A DNA stretch of 64,000 bases from Flammeovirga sp. OC4 (GTDB taxonomy: Bacteria; Bacteroidota; Bacteroidia; Cytophagales; Flammeovirgaceae): the NCBI RefSeq assembly GCF_000812565.1, contig NZ_JTAM01000004.1:124001-188000 (forward strand). The letters are read 5' to 3'. The notes below the pieces were generated by a model. It saw nothing but the letters and a program-made list of their open reading frames with translations, was not told the DNA's origin and ran no database searches. The position numbers were made by a program, and so were the translations under genes. Shown one piece after another: positions 1 through 9,961 of this stretch; within the stretch, counting starts at the first letter, position 1; each line of letters starts with the position of its first letter.

Positions 1-68
1 AAATATGTTGTCATTCTATGATTTTATAATGATATTATGATCAATATTTTCCAATTAATACACTACAA

Positions 69-1262
69 ATGCTAAGCAAACTACTTCAGTTCTTCAGTGC
101 TTCTAAAGGCACTACCCCTAGAACAAAACCTACGGGTCAAAACCTTCAAATGACCAAAGTTGAAATACCAAAAAGCGGTGAAGCTATTAGAATGCCTAAA
201 ATGATGGATGATATGAAATCTGGCATTATTTCGAAATGGCATGTAAAAATAGGTGACATGGTAAAAGCGGGTGATATAATTGCCGATGTGGAAACGGATA
301 AAGCAACAATGGAATTAGAGAATTATGAAGAAGGTACTGTCACTTATATAAATCCTAAAAAAGAAGTATTGGTGAATGACGTCATAATGGTCATTAATCC
401 CATAAACCCAAAAAGAAAAAATATTTTTGAACACAAGGACCTTACCATAACTGAAATAGATATTCCTGAAGGAAGCGTAGCTGTAAGGCTACCTATGATC
501 TTTGATAATATGAAAATGGCTCATGTCACTGAATTATTCACTGAGGTGGGTAAAGAAGTTAAGAAAGGAGACATTTTAGCTGAAATTGAGACGGAAATAG
601 GTGTAATGGAATTAGAAAGCTATGATGATGATGGAATAATCACTTACATCAACCCTAAAAAGGAACTGTTGGTGAATGAAATTATCATGATCATAAAAGG
701 TCTGAATACCAACCCAACTGAAACTAAAACCTCCGAAAATATAGATAATGATAGCTTAGAAATCCCCAATGTAGAGGTACCAAAAAACGGTAAGGCTGTT
801 ATAATGCCTAAAATGATAGACAGCATGAAGTCTGCCATTATTTCAAAATGGCATGTAAAACTTGGTGACATGGTAAAAGAGGGAGATATACTTGCGGACG
901 TTGAAACAGACAAAGCAACAATGGAATTAGAGTGTTATGATAATGGAATAGTCACTTACATCAACCCCAAAAAAGAAATCTTGGTAAATGACACCATCAT
1001 GGTCATTGGTAGTCATGAATCTATTGAAGAAAAAGAAGAAGACCTTGTGAAGGTTCCATCGCTTGGTAGAGATATCAACACCGTCACCATTTCTAAATGG
1101 CTCGTAGAAATAGGTGATCATGTAAAAGTGGATGATCCTTTGGTAGAACTTGAATCTGACAAAGCTACATTTGAGTTGGTCGCCGAAAGAGATGGAATCA
1201 TTAAGTGCATTACAAATGATAAAGAAGTCAAAGTAGGTGACACTATTTTAAAATACAGTTAA
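69..1262 (+). CDS. Orphan protein with four lipoyl/biotinyl-like domains
   Basis: 397 residues made of four lipoyl-like (biotinyl_lipoyl) hammerheads at about 40-110, 137-210, 244-314 and 325-397. Domains 1, 3 and 4 keep the acceptor lysine in ETDKA/ESDKA (K78, K282, K365). Domain 2 has ETEIG, with Ile177 in place of the lysine, so it should not be lipoylated. There is no E3-binding domain and no E2 acyltransferase domain, so this is not a normal dihydrolipoamide acyltransferase. The family normally carries lipoate as a swinging arm; here the role may be as a lipoyl carrier or store, which is inference. The frame is open only from base 33, and ATG 69 is the first start. No partner dehydrogenase gene lies nearby. 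Confidence 0.8.
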   Translation: MLSKLLQFFSASKGTTPRTKPTGQNLQMTKVEIPKSGEAIRMPKMMDDMKSGIISKWHVKIGDMVKAGDIIADVETDKATMELENYEEGTVTYINPKKEVLVNDVIMVINPINPKRKNIFEHKDLTITEIDIPEGSVAVRLPMIFDNMKMAHVTELFTEVGKEVKKGDILAEIETEIGVMELESYDDDGIITYINPKKELLVNEIIMIIKGLNTNPTETKTSENIDNDSLEIPNVEVPKNGKAVIMPKMIDSMKSAIISKWHVKLGDMVKEGDILADVETDKATMELECYDNGIVTYINPKKEILVNDTIMVIGSHESIEEKEEDLVKVPSLGRDINTVTISKWLVEIGDHVKVDDPLVELESDKATFELVAERDGIIKCITNDKEVKVGDTILKYS

Positions 1263-1737
1263 TACATAGTGAACTAAGCTTTGGGTAACTTACAATTGAT
1301 TATTGTGCAAGATTTTATAGGATCTACTTTCAAACTTCCTTCTTCTTCATTTTTGTCTTAACACAAAAACGAAGCAAAAAAGTCAAGGCTTAGAAGTCAA
1401 AAGCTAAATTTCACTCCTTTCGCCTAAATGATTTTAAACTCGCTAAAGCTCGAACAAGAAAATCATTTTTGACGGCTCAATCCATGAAATTCTTAACGCT
1501 TTTCCCTTCAAGGCCGAGGAAAGCACTACAAAACGAATTGGGTAGAAAGTCCACTGACGCGAATGTTAAGCGATAGCGACATTCGTGTCCTGTAAATCAT
1601 CAGAAATCTCCTGATTTCTAAAAAGCATAAATGTCCGAAAAGTTAGATTACGGTATTTTGCTAATCATTTTCCATAAAAAACCTCCTGCAAGCTTATATA
1701 CTTACAGGAGGTTTTAGTTATAATTCTACTATATCCA
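1263..1737. other. Gene-free stretch with repeat-like sequence
   Basis: 475 bases without a credible gene. From about 1340 to 1620 the sequence is less AT-rich than other spacers here. It resembles a non-coding block that I associate with spacers in other Bacteroidota genomes (recognition from memory, not a search). It contains two small inverted repeats: arms CGAATGT/ACATTCG at 1560-1585 and AGAAATC/GATTTCT at 1602-1619. No frame is open for long. Confidence 0.4.
1678..1715 (-). terminator. Rho-independent terminator of the propeller-phosphatase gene
   Basis: An 11-bp perfect stem, AAAACCTCCTG pairing with CAGGAGGTTTT, with a 16-base loop. It lies 23 bases past the stop of the minus-strand gene. 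A-rich sequence at the left arm gives a U-tract on the minus strand, and a shorter T-run at the right may serve the plus strand too. Confidence 0.75.
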
Positions 1738-4700
1738 CTAAAAGCCAATACCCACCACGGTAATATCGTCTCTTTGTTCTTCTCCTTCTTTAAATGTTTC
1801 CAATTCTTGCTCTATATTTTTAAGCTGTTCGGTGAAATCCAACTGAGAATTTTCATTGAGCATTTCCAAGAATTTCACTCTACCAAATTTCTTACGGTCA
1901 GCCTTATTTTGATCCATATAACCATCAGATGCCAAATAGATACAATCTTCTGGAAGAATAGTCAATATGTTCTTTTCAAACTTCACATCTGATTTTCTTG
2001 ATGAACCAATTGATTTTTTGGTGGTAGGATAAACGGTAATTTCTTTTTGGAAACTATCATAATGATAAAGAGGTGTTTTTGCTCCTGCGAATTCCAAGAT
2101 GGTAAGTCCTCCTTGAGGTGTGAATTTACATATGATCAAATCCATTCCCGCATCTTTAAAAGAGTCATCATGACGGAAGGCATTGTAAACCTTCTCATGA
2201 AGTTGATCAAGAATGACGCTCACATCATCAATCTTTTGTTCTTTGATCAAGTTATTTAAAATCGAAGAGCCAATCATCGACATAAAACCACCCGGTACAC
2301 CATGACCTGTACAATCGGCCACTACGAAGTAAATATTTTCTTTATTTTGATGTAACCAAACAAAATCACCAGAAACTAGATCTTTAGGAAGGTATAGATT
2401 GAAGATCTTATTAAAGGCCTTTCTCAACTCACGTTCAGAAGGTAGAATGGCCTTTTGGATCGTTTTAGCGTATCGAATACTATCAATCAGTTTATTATTT
2501 GTCTCTGTGATCAGATCGTTCTTTTTCAATAAAGACTCTCTCTGCATTTCTAATTCCTCATGCTGTTCTTCGAGCTTAGCATTGTTAGACATGATTTCAT
2601 CATGAGCATTCTGCAAGTCTACTGTACGCTCTCTCACCAACGTTTGTAGTATCTTCTTGCTCTTCTTATAAGCGTATACTTTATACTGATAGAAGGCAAT
2701 CGACAGCAATACAAATAGGAAGGCTGAAGTGATCTTAAACCAGGTTGTTTCCCACCAAGGCGGTAAGATTGTTATCTTCATTTCCTTGACCGCAGGATTA
2801 AACTGTCCATCATTATTAGATCCGCGTACCATAAAGGTATATTCGCCTGCATCAAGGTTGGTATAATTTACCCATCTGTTTTCAGCTGAAACATCAAACC
2901 AATCTTTGTCAAAACCTTGCAGTTTATAAGAGTACTTATTCTTAAGAGGAGAAGCGTAATGCAGTGCAGCAAATTCAAGCGAAAAATTCTTTTCATCATG
3001 ATCCAACACCAATGCATTTGTAAGCGAAATATTTTTATTAAGTATAACATTTCCATTTACAGAGTCTCCAACATTGACAGTCCTATTGAACAGTTTAAAG
3101 TTGGTAAACACAATCGAAGGTACAATGGTATTATGCGTGATTTTCTCTGGATCAAACATCGTAATCCCATTTACACCACCAAATAATAATAATCCTTCAT
3201 CAGTTTTGGCCTTTGATAAATCTTGGAATTCATTTCCTTGCAACCCATCACTTCTATCATAATTTGTTATCGCTAATGACTCCGTGTTTAATTGTGCTAA
3301 ACCATCGTTTGTTGATACCCAAATATGACTATTTTCATCTTCTAGAATACCTTTAATCGTATTATTAGGCAATCCATCAGCAGTCGTAAACTTCAAAAAC
3401 TTATTTTCTGCAGCTATAAACTTATTTAATCCACCTCCCATAGTGCCAATCCAAATGTCTCCATTTTTGGAAGGAAGTAAATCTAAAATATAATCTTGAC
3501 TGATACTGTTTTTATCATTCACATCATTTTTGTAAACAACAACTGAAGGATTATCAGCATAAACCTGATCTTCCGGAATCATATTCAAACCGTCTGCTGT
3601 TCCCACCCAAATATTGCCAAAACTGTCCTCTTGAACACTTCTAATAATTGAACTACTCAATTGCCCATCCAATTGTTGGGTAGGTAGTTGTACCACCTCA
3701 TCCAGATTTAAATTATCATTGACTTTAAACAGACCTTTACTGTAAGTTCCCACCCAGATAATACCTCTACTATCTTGAAAAAGTGTCATGATAGAGGAGA
3801 AGTCAAAATCAATTTTGTTTATTCTCTTCTCAAATGGAATCGTTTTATCACCATTTACATCAGTAACCAACAATCCAAATCGGGTCCCTAGCCAAATCTT
3901 TTTCTTACTACCACTGTTTACCTCAATGATAGAATATAACTTGGGGATATTTTTTGCTTGCTGAAATTGATTATAATCCTTTTTAGGTGGTAAATAATTC
4001 AACCCCTCTGAACCTGTTCCTACCCAAAGCCCACCTTCACTATCAATGAGCAAACCTCGGGTACTATTATCAAGTAAACTTCCTATAGTCCCTGTTTTTT
4101 TGATGTGCAAAAATGGTTTACGATAAATATCCAATTTATTTACCCCGCCTGCTATAGTACCGATCCACAAGGTCCCTTGTTTATCTTTATAAAGGCTTGA
4201 AATATCATTATTATTTAAGCTATGTTCATTATAAATGTTCTCTTGATATTTTGCCTTAAATTTTAATTTACCTTTCTTATCGTACCCTATTTCCACCAAT
4301 CCATTTCGAGTCGCCACCCATAAGGTTTCTTTATTATCGGTGAATTCTAGATCATTAATACCTGCATAAAACAACACACAAAAATAAGATTTCCCTGTCT
4401 CTACATCTTTAAACTCATAGTTCAACCCAGAATTGGATCCCATCACCAGCTTCCCGTTTTTATCTTCCGTAATGACATTTACAACACCAGTTGTTTTAAA
4501 TCTCTCAAAAATAAACTTTCCTTTTGACTCATCTATCAAATGATAAGCCACTTGAGCACTTGCTCCAAACCACAATTCACCCGATTTTGTCTCGTAGACA
4601 CACGTCACTCTTTTTGGAAATCTATCACTCAAATTAAGCTCCATCGACTTAAACTTTCTGCTTTCTGCAGGCATATTCAAGTCCAACATATCGATCCCTC

Positions 4701-5934
4701 TTAAGTGAGTAATCCATAATCTGTTTTTGGCATCAATGTGTAGATCTGTCACATGATCATTACTAATACTTGTGGGATCATCCGGGTCGTGTTTATAAAC
4801 TGTAAATTCCTGAGAAGCTTGATTGAGCATACTCAATCCACCTCCAGATGTACCAACCCAAAGATTGCCTTCTGCATCTTCATCAATGGCGTAAATCAAA
4901 TTACTACTGATTGACTGTTTAGAAGAAGCCTGATTTCCTTTTTTGTACACTTTAAAACTATAGCCATCATACTTATTCAAACCATCATAAGTACCAAACC
5001 ACATAAAACCTTGATTATCTTGAAAAATACGGGGAACTGAGTTCTGAGCAAGGCCATTTTTGGTCGTAATGTGTTCAAAAAACTTCGATGAATTAATAGC
5101 TGCTTTTTGTTTGTTCAAGCCAAACCTTTTAATCCACGGTGTCTGAACAGGTGTAACCGCAATGTTCTTGATTTCAGCATTACCTTTATCACTCGTAGAG
5201 GCTATAATTTCAACATCCTTTGCTTTATGGTTTGTGGTTACTTTAAAAATTAGAGAATACTGTTTATCCTTCGGTTCATTAATATCCACCATTAGATTAT
5301 CCAGCATATCTCCTTTCAAAGCCACATACGCTTTTACATCTGGATTATGATTGATGGCATTAAATGTCAGTTGGTAATATTTATAAGGCTGAACGGGAAC
5401 TTTTCTTGATGCAGACGCTTGACCTTTCATCGTCAAATGGTAATCATTTTCTTCTATATTGGTCATAACATCACCTTCTAACTGATCCCATCCACTCTCT
5501 GTAAATGTGTTGCTTTGTCTTAAATGAAAAGGAATTTCTTTTTTAGCAATGATATACTTCTTGATCAATTTCTTTTGAGAGTGATGATCTTGAGGAGATG
5601 TGAAAAAGCATTCGATATAATACCCTTTATTTTGCTGAAAACTTTTCTTTATTTGAATGGGTATAGTCGTGATATGCTTTCCTACTAAAGCATCTTGTCT
5701 TCCAAAACCTATTATTTTTTTGTCCTTATCTTTTACAGCAATGTTGATGAACTGTTTTCGTGAACTATGGTATTGTACCGGAACATAAATTTTGGCATCT
5801 ATTTTAACAAGATTTGAAGGGGAAAAAAATGCTATTGAATCTTTCTTCACATCAACTTTTCTGTAGGAAGAAAAACTGAGCATAGTAAGAATAATAGTTG
5901 CGAGAGCTAATAATTTCATCCAAGTAAATTTCAT
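1738..5934 (-). CDS. Two-component-type beta-propeller sensor with PP2C/SpoIIE phosphatase output
   Basis: About 1398 residues. Order: signal/membrane anchor (1-20), a periplasmic region of unknown fold (to about 285), a long Reg_prop beta-propeller with repeated WxGT/GL motifs (about 288-935), a Y_Y_Y domain ending near 1045, one membrane helix (about 1064-1086), a coiled coil, then a SpoIIE/PP2C domain to the C-terminus. Phosphatase motifs VSGDF, DCTGHGVPGG, SDGYMDQ and QRDDIT supply the metal-binding acidic residues. This is the layout of hybrid two-component glycan sensors, but with a Ser/Thr phosphatase in place of the histidine kinase. The likely target is a phosphorylated STAS protein (inference); none is in the window. 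The upstream ATG at 5991 would add 19 residues before the obvious signal peptide, so 5934 is preferred. Confidence 0.88.
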   Translation of the reverse strand: MKFTWMKLLALATIILTMLSFSSYRKVDVKKDSIAFFSPSNLVKIDAKIYVPVQYHSSRKQFINIAVKDKDKKIIGFGRQDALVGKHITTIPIQIKKSFQQNKGYYIECFFTSPQDHHSQKKLIKKYIIAKKEIPFHLRQSNTFTESGWDQLEGDVMTNIEENDYHLTMKGQASASRKVPVQPYKYYQLTFNAINHNPDVKAYVALKGDMLDNLMVDINEPKDKQYSLIFKVTTNHKAKDVEIIASTSDKGNAEIKNIAVTPVQTPWIKRFGLNKQKAAINSSKFFEHITTKNGLAQNSVPRIFQDNQGFMWFGTYDGLNKYDGYSFKVYKKGNQASSKQSISSNLIYAIDEDAEGNLWVGTSGGGLSMLNQASQEFTVYKHDPDDPTSISNDHVTDLHIDAKNRLWITHLRGIDMLDLNMPAESRKFKSMELNLSDRFPKRVTCVYETKSGELWFGASAQVAYHLIDESKGKFIFERFKTTGVVNVITEDKNGKLVMGSNSGLNYEFKDVETGKSYFCVLFYAGINDLEFTDNKETLWVATRNGLVEIGYDKKGKLKFKAKYQENIYNEHSLNNNDISSLYKDKQGTLWIGTIAGGVNKLDIYRKPFLHIKKTGTIGSLLDNSTRGLLIDSEGGLWVGTGSEGLNYLPPKKDYNQFQQAKNIPKLYSIIEVNSGSKKKIWLGTRFGLLVTDVNGDKTIPFEKRINKIDFDFSSIMTLFQDSRGIIWVGTYSKGLFKVNDNLNLDEVVQLPTQQLDGQLSSSIIRSVQEDSFGNIWVGTADGLNMIPEDQVYADNPSVVVYKNDVNDKNSISQDYILDLLPSKNGDIWIGTMGGGLNKFIAAENKFLKFTTADGLPNNTIKGILEDENSHIWVSTNDGLAQLNTESLAITNYDRSDGLQGNEFQDLSKAKTDEGLLLFGGVNGITMFDPEKITHNTIVPSIVFTNFKLFNRTVNVGDSVNGNVILNKNISLTNALVLDHDEKNFSLEFAALHYASPLKNKYSYKLQGFDKDWFDVSAENRWVNYTNLDAGEYTFMVRGSNNDGQFNPAVKEMKITILPPWWETTWFKITSAFLFVLLSIAFYQYKVYAYKKSKKILQTLVRERTVDLQNAHDEIMSNNAKLEEQHEELEMQRESLLKKNDLITETNNKLIDSIRYAKTIQKAILPSERELRKAFNKIFNLYLPKDLVSGDFVWLHQNKENIYFVVADCTGHGVPGGFMSMIGSSILNNLIKEQKIDDVSVILDQLHEKVYNAFRHDDSFKDAGMDLIICKFTPQGGLTILEFAGAKTPLYHYDSFQKEITVYPTTKKSIGSSRKSDVKFEKNILTILPEDCIYLASDGYMDQNKADRKKFGRVKFLEMLNENSQLDFTEQLKNIEQELETFKEGEEQRDDITVVGIGF

Positions 5935-6241
5935 TTCATTAAATAGATTAAAAAAATCTGCGTTAGTGTTTACAGGAGTGCGAAGGCACATAAATAGTGT
6001 TGTTGTAAAAAGTTATGAATTTAATTTACTAAACAGGGGAGAATTAGTTTTATTTCTCACGAATCACAATTATACCCCCCTTAATTTCAAAATTTCATCT
6101 CCCTTAAAATCATCTCTATTACAATGTCTTTGGGGTAAAGGAAAAGAACTATTTAAAAGAATAAGCTTATTTTCAACCTTCTATGTTTTCATTTATCAAA
6201 AAAAATAGCCTCTCACTTTGTTATCAGCAAGAGGCCCAATT
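5935..6241. other. Spacer between the SMC operon and the propeller phosphatase gene
   Basis: 307 AT-rich bases upstream of the propeller gene and downstream of the SMC gene. An open frame on the plus strand (5966-6208) has no recognisable protein character. Apart from the terminator at 6208-6235 nothing is evident. Confidence 0.5.
6208..6235 (-). terminator. Putative terminator of the SMC operon
   Basis: GCCTCT (6208-6213) pairs with AGAGGC (6230-6235) across a 16-base loop. On the minus strand the stem is followed by a run of T residues (A-run at 6199-6205). It begins seven bases past the stop of the large SMC subunit. Confidence 0.6.
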
Positions 6242-9200
6242 TTATATCTCACTCACAAGCTTCACCACGCTTGCTTTGTTCGTCTTAGAATTTCTCTCCA
6301 ATTTCAAAACGTGATCGTAAATCGATGGATCATTTTCGTTTGGTGAACCGAAGATCAAGCGGATATTTTTGGAGTTGGTATAATGGATCAAATCTCTTAA
6401 GTAACGATCTGATAATTTACCAACCTCATCAATCACACAGTGTACAAAGTAATCCTCTTGTTCTTTGTAAGCGTTCTCTTGGAATACGGTCAGGAGCGTA
6501 ATGTAAATCATCGATTTCACCAACACATCCGTACCTTCCGAACCTACATTAGACAGTTTCTCTACCCAACCTGTATCGTTGTTGTTTTCTATTACTCTAA
6601 AGCGCAACATGAAAGTATCTTCTAATGTAATCTGCTTTTGAGCATTTTCCTTAATTACTCTACGAAGGTCTTTCAACAACTGAACAGAGTAGCGAGAATC
6701 TTTTGCTGAAGAATTGACATTCACTTTAAAAATATCGCCTTGATCTGAGAATGAAACGTTTTCATTGAGCTTGTAGATTTTCTTTAAAGTAGTCAACAGT
6801 GGTGTGTTATTCTCATTGTATTCCAATTCGATGGACTTCACTACACCCACGAAGTTACTTTTCGCAAATCCGTTGTTGATGTCTTTGACAATTTTCTTAA
6901 TCAAATCAGAAGTATCTGAAAGATCTTTCACCTGACGAGCCACAGCACTGATGATTTCTCTATGCTGTTTCTCTAATTGATCCCTCATGTGTGACAATCG
7001 TTCTCCATCCAATAAACTTGGAAGGACTTTCTTTGCCAAGTAGATAAATTCTTGTAAAGTCGATTGAGCAAAGAGTGCAGGAATCTTCAGGTGATTGTCT
7101 CTTCTGAAGACACCTGTAAAGATTTGTCCTTTTGATTTGAAGGTAGAAACCAAACGTGCTTTTTCTTTTAATGACTTTCTCAATTCTGTCAATAAGAAAG
7201 ATAAATCGCTGTCGTTGATTTCTGCTTCGTTAAGGTTTTCTACGCCTTCATCAAAGTATTTTTGAAGACGCTCATAGGCTTGTTCATCTTCTTCTCTTGC
7301 TGCTTTGAATTGCTTTAATAGATGATTGGAATGATCTTTTGTTCTGCGGTAAGCATCTCTTTTATCGTCCAAGTAGTTGAGTTGTTCTTCGTATTCCTCA
7401 ACTGCTTTGTCGTATTCTTCCTTGAGTTTTTCAAGCTCTCTGTCTTGGAATTTCTTTCTGCTTCTGGTCTCCTCCGCTTTGTCCAAGTAGTACGTTTTAT
7501 CTTTTTCGTACCCTCTTTTTACAATTTGAGCTTCCTCTACCTGCTTCAGTTTGTGATTAAGAATCGTGATTTCTTCCTCAACCTCTGCTAACTTATCCGT
7601 ATCAATCCCTTTCTCTTCCAATAAACCTTTACGTTCTTCTTCAAGTGCAGTGATACGTTTGTCATGATCACCTTGGTAAGACGACCACTCTTTCTCTAGT
7701 TTTGCGAGCTTTCCATCAATCTCTTCTTTTAAGGTATTGATTTTCGAATTGAAAATATCAGAAATCTCACGTTCTTGTGCCCAACGATCATCTTTTAAAT
7801 CTGCTAGTTTTCCTTCTACAGACTCACAAGATTCTTGTGCAATTCTCAGTTTTCTTCTTAGATCTACTAAAGCTTCCTCCTTTAAAGTATTGCCTTTTTC
7901 GATAATAGAAGCTTCCTGTTCTCTTGCCTCTTTCAGTTCTTTTTCTTGATTAACAATTTCTGAAGAAAGGTCTGAAAGGGTTTGCTCAAGGTTTGAAAGT
8001 TTCTTACTGTAGTTGCCTAAGAGTTTTTCTACCTTTTTATCAATCACCTCATCCAATTCCGCTAAATCACTTTCAGCTTTCGCTAATGCTTCTTTTTTAG
8101 CTTCATAAGTGGATGAGATATGATCGGTAGCTGTCACTTTTGAAGTCAGTGAAGCAATATCCAATTTTACTCCATAGAAAGATTCGCCTTCTAATAAAGA
8201 CGGCTCCAAATCTTTTCTGGAAAGCAATTCTTCATCACAAACCTTACCGATATTTTCCGCCCAATCTGATTTATTTTGATCTAAGAATTCACGGAATGTC
8301 CCTTCATAATTCTCTTGACGGACTTTCCATTCTTCCACCTCATCAGAAGCAATTTTCACCTGACGTTCCAATTCGATTTGCTGATTTCTCGCTTCATTAC
8401 GGATAATCTGCTCTTCTAATCGCTTACGTTCTTTGGTGTTTTTGATCATGTTTTCCGTCTCTACCAAAGTATGTTTATTTTCTTTGATAGAAGATGAAAG
8501 TTTAAATCTTAAGGTATTATTTTCTACTAAAAGGTTCTTCGAGAAGTCTTTCTCTTGCTCCATTTCTAAAGCAACATCCGCTCTCGTTTTCGCTTCTTTT
8601 AGCTGATCTAATTCTGTTCTGTATTCTCCTTCCTGCGTAAAGAACTTGGTTCTTACTTCCTCTAACTTCTCTTGCTTTTCGCTTTGAAGTTTTTCTTTTT
8701 GAAGGTGTAATTGTTCTTTGAGTAATTGCTTCTGCTCATTGAACTCTCCTTTTCTTGATGTGTACTTCTGCTCTAGTGAAGCTTTTTGATCAGAAATCAA
8801 GCGTTCCACTTCCGCCGTTTTTGCCACCAACATTTGTTTGATCTCCTGCTGATAAATCAACTGATCTTTCAAACGTGGTTCTTCCGCCACCAAATCAACT
8901 ACTTGCTCAATTGAGAATGTTTCCCCACCGATATTGATGGATTCATATTCCTTCTCTCTTCTTTCAATCTCCTTTAAGGTCGCTTTAATCTCCCCTAATT
9001 CTTGATTGACTTCAGCCGTTTTCTCTTGATAGTTGGTTTCTGCTTTCTCATACTTCGCCTTCATTTCATTTTCCTCTTTCTGCATTTCTGCTAAGAGTTT
9101 TTCACTGTCGGCTAAGTGTTTTTCAGCTAAAGCAACTCCACCACCAATTTGCTTTGCAAGGCGTTGTTGATAATCTTGTTGTTGGGTGATTTCAGCTTCC

Positions 9201-9961
9201 AATGAAACGATTTCCTCGGCATTACCTTTATTTCTTTCGAAGTCTTCAAAATCGGTTAACTGATCATCAAACTCATGAATGAAATTGGCAATAGTCTCCA
9301 GAGAAATGGGTTGCATTTCATAATCTGCCGAGGCCGCTTCACCAATTGCTCTTTTGATGTAATCCGACTTTAAGCCAGAACTTCTAAAGATGTTGGTAAT
9401 TGCCTTCGGAATACCTTCTACGTGATGACTTTTTACACCTGCTGAAGGTTTCAATAAACTGAATTGTGTATTGTATTTACTTACACCATAGATCACTTTT
9501 CTTAAATCCGCAAACCTTCTGATCTCATCTGAGAAAGGAATTTCTGCTTTTTTTAAGTTCTCAATGACCTCATCGTGCGTACATGCTTTTCGGTCTTTGA
9601 TAAATAGATCTTTGTTGTAAGAAGCGTCTATAAATCGGAATCTCAAACGACCTCCAGATTTATACACGGTCAATAAATGCTTTCCTCTTGGTGTCTGAAT
9701 TTCATAAATCAAACGTGCATTGAGGTCCTGAAAATAATATTCAGAGAAAGACATTTGCTGTTCTTTGATCCCCAACTCCCTTTTCTCAGAAGTGGCGTGA
9801 TAAAAGAATAAAACGGCTCTTAATGCTGTTGTTTTACCGAAACCATTGGATCCCACAAAGTGAACATTTCCTCCAAGATCCACTTCAGCATAATCAAAAC
9901 CCGCACTTTTAATCAGGACGAGTTTATTTAAATATCTTTTAGGTGATTGTCTTGTATTCAT
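6242..9961 (-). CDS. MukB/MksB/JetC-like SMC ATPase
   Basis: 1239 residues with an SMC layout. The N-terminal ATPase half has a Walker A motif, GSNGFGKTT (37-45, K43). The middle, about 240-930, is a very long heptad-rich coiled coil. The C-terminal half has an ABC signature-like SNVGSEGTD (about 1137) and a Walker B ending VIDE (D1178, E1179). Family members form rod-shaped complexes that extrude DNA loops. The start ATG overlaps the stop of the preceding gene by one base (TAATG), indicating translational coupling. Length and the two upstream partners place it in the MukBEF/MksBEF/JetABC group rather than the Smc-ScpAB group. Whether it condenses the chromosome or acts against plasmids cannot be read from sequence alone, but the toprim nuclease JetD is absent next to it. 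Confidence 0.82.
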   Translation of the reverse strand: MNTRQSPKRYLNKLVLIKSAGFDYAEVDLGGNVHFVGSNGFGKTTALRAVLFFYHATSEKRELGIKEQQMSFSEYYFQDLNARLIYEIQTPRGKHLLTVYKSGGRLRFRFIDASYNKDLFIKDRKACTHDEVIENLKKAEIPFSDEIRRFADLRKVIYGVSKYNTQFSLLKPSAGVKSHHVEGIPKAITNIFRSSGLKSDYIKRAIGEAASADYEMQPISLETIANFIHEFDDQLTDFEDFERNKGNAEEIVSLEAEITQQQDYQQRLAKQIGGGVALAEKHLADSEKLLAEMQKEENEMKAKYEKAETNYQEKTAEVNQELGEIKATLKEIERREKEYESINIGGETFSIEQVVDLVAEEPRLKDQLIYQQEIKQMLVAKTAEVERLISDQKASLEQKYTSRKGEFNEQKQLLKEQLHLQKEKLQSEKQEKLEEVRTKFFTQEGEYRTELDQLKEAKTRADVALEMEQEKDFSKNLLVENNTLRFKLSSSIKENKHTLVETENMIKNTKERKRLEEQIIRNEARNQQIELERQVKIASDEVEEWKVRQENYEGTFREFLDQNKSDWAENIGKVCDEELLSRKDLEPSLLEGESFYGVKLDIASLTSKVTATDHISSTYEAKKEALAKAESDLAELDEVIDKKVEKLLGNYSKKLSNLEQTLSDLSSEIVNQEKELKEAREQEASIIEKGNTLKEEALVDLRRKLRIAQESCESVEGKLADLKDDRWAQEREISDIFNSKINTLKEEIDGKLAKLEKEWSSYQGDHDKRITALEEERKGLLEEKGIDTDKLAEVEEEITILNHKLKQVEEAQIVKRGYEKDKTYYLDKAEETRSRKKFQDRELEKLKEEYDKAVEEYEEQLNYLDDKRDAYRRTKDHSNHLLKQFKAAREEDEQAYERLQKYFDEGVENLNEAEINDSDLSFLLTELRKSLKEKARLVSTFKSKGQIFTGVFRRDNHLKIPALFAQSTLQEFIYLAKKVLPSLLDGERLSHMRDQLEKQHREIISAVARQVKDLSDTSDLIKKIVKDINNGFAKSNFVGVVKSIELEYNENNTPLLTTLKKIYKLNENVSFSDQGDIFKVNVNSSAKDSRYSVQLLKDLRRVIKENAQKQITLEDTFMLRFRVIENNNDTGWVEKLSNVGSEGTDVLVKSMIYITLLTVFQENAYKEQEDYFVHCVIDEVGKLSDRYLRDLIHYTNSKNIRLIFGSPNENDPSIYDHVLKLERNSKTNKASVVKLVSEI

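Noticed and set aside
1263-1737. Small gene in the first spacer
   Set aside because: No frame is both long and plausible; the block looks like non-coding repeat sequence.
5935-5991. N-terminal extension of the propeller phosphatase
   Set aside because: The extra 19 residues precede the obvious signal anchor and have no ribosome-binding support.
5966-6208. 80-codon plus-strand gene
   Set aside because: Composition is random, it runs into the SMC terminator, and it overlaps the start region of the opposite-strand gene.
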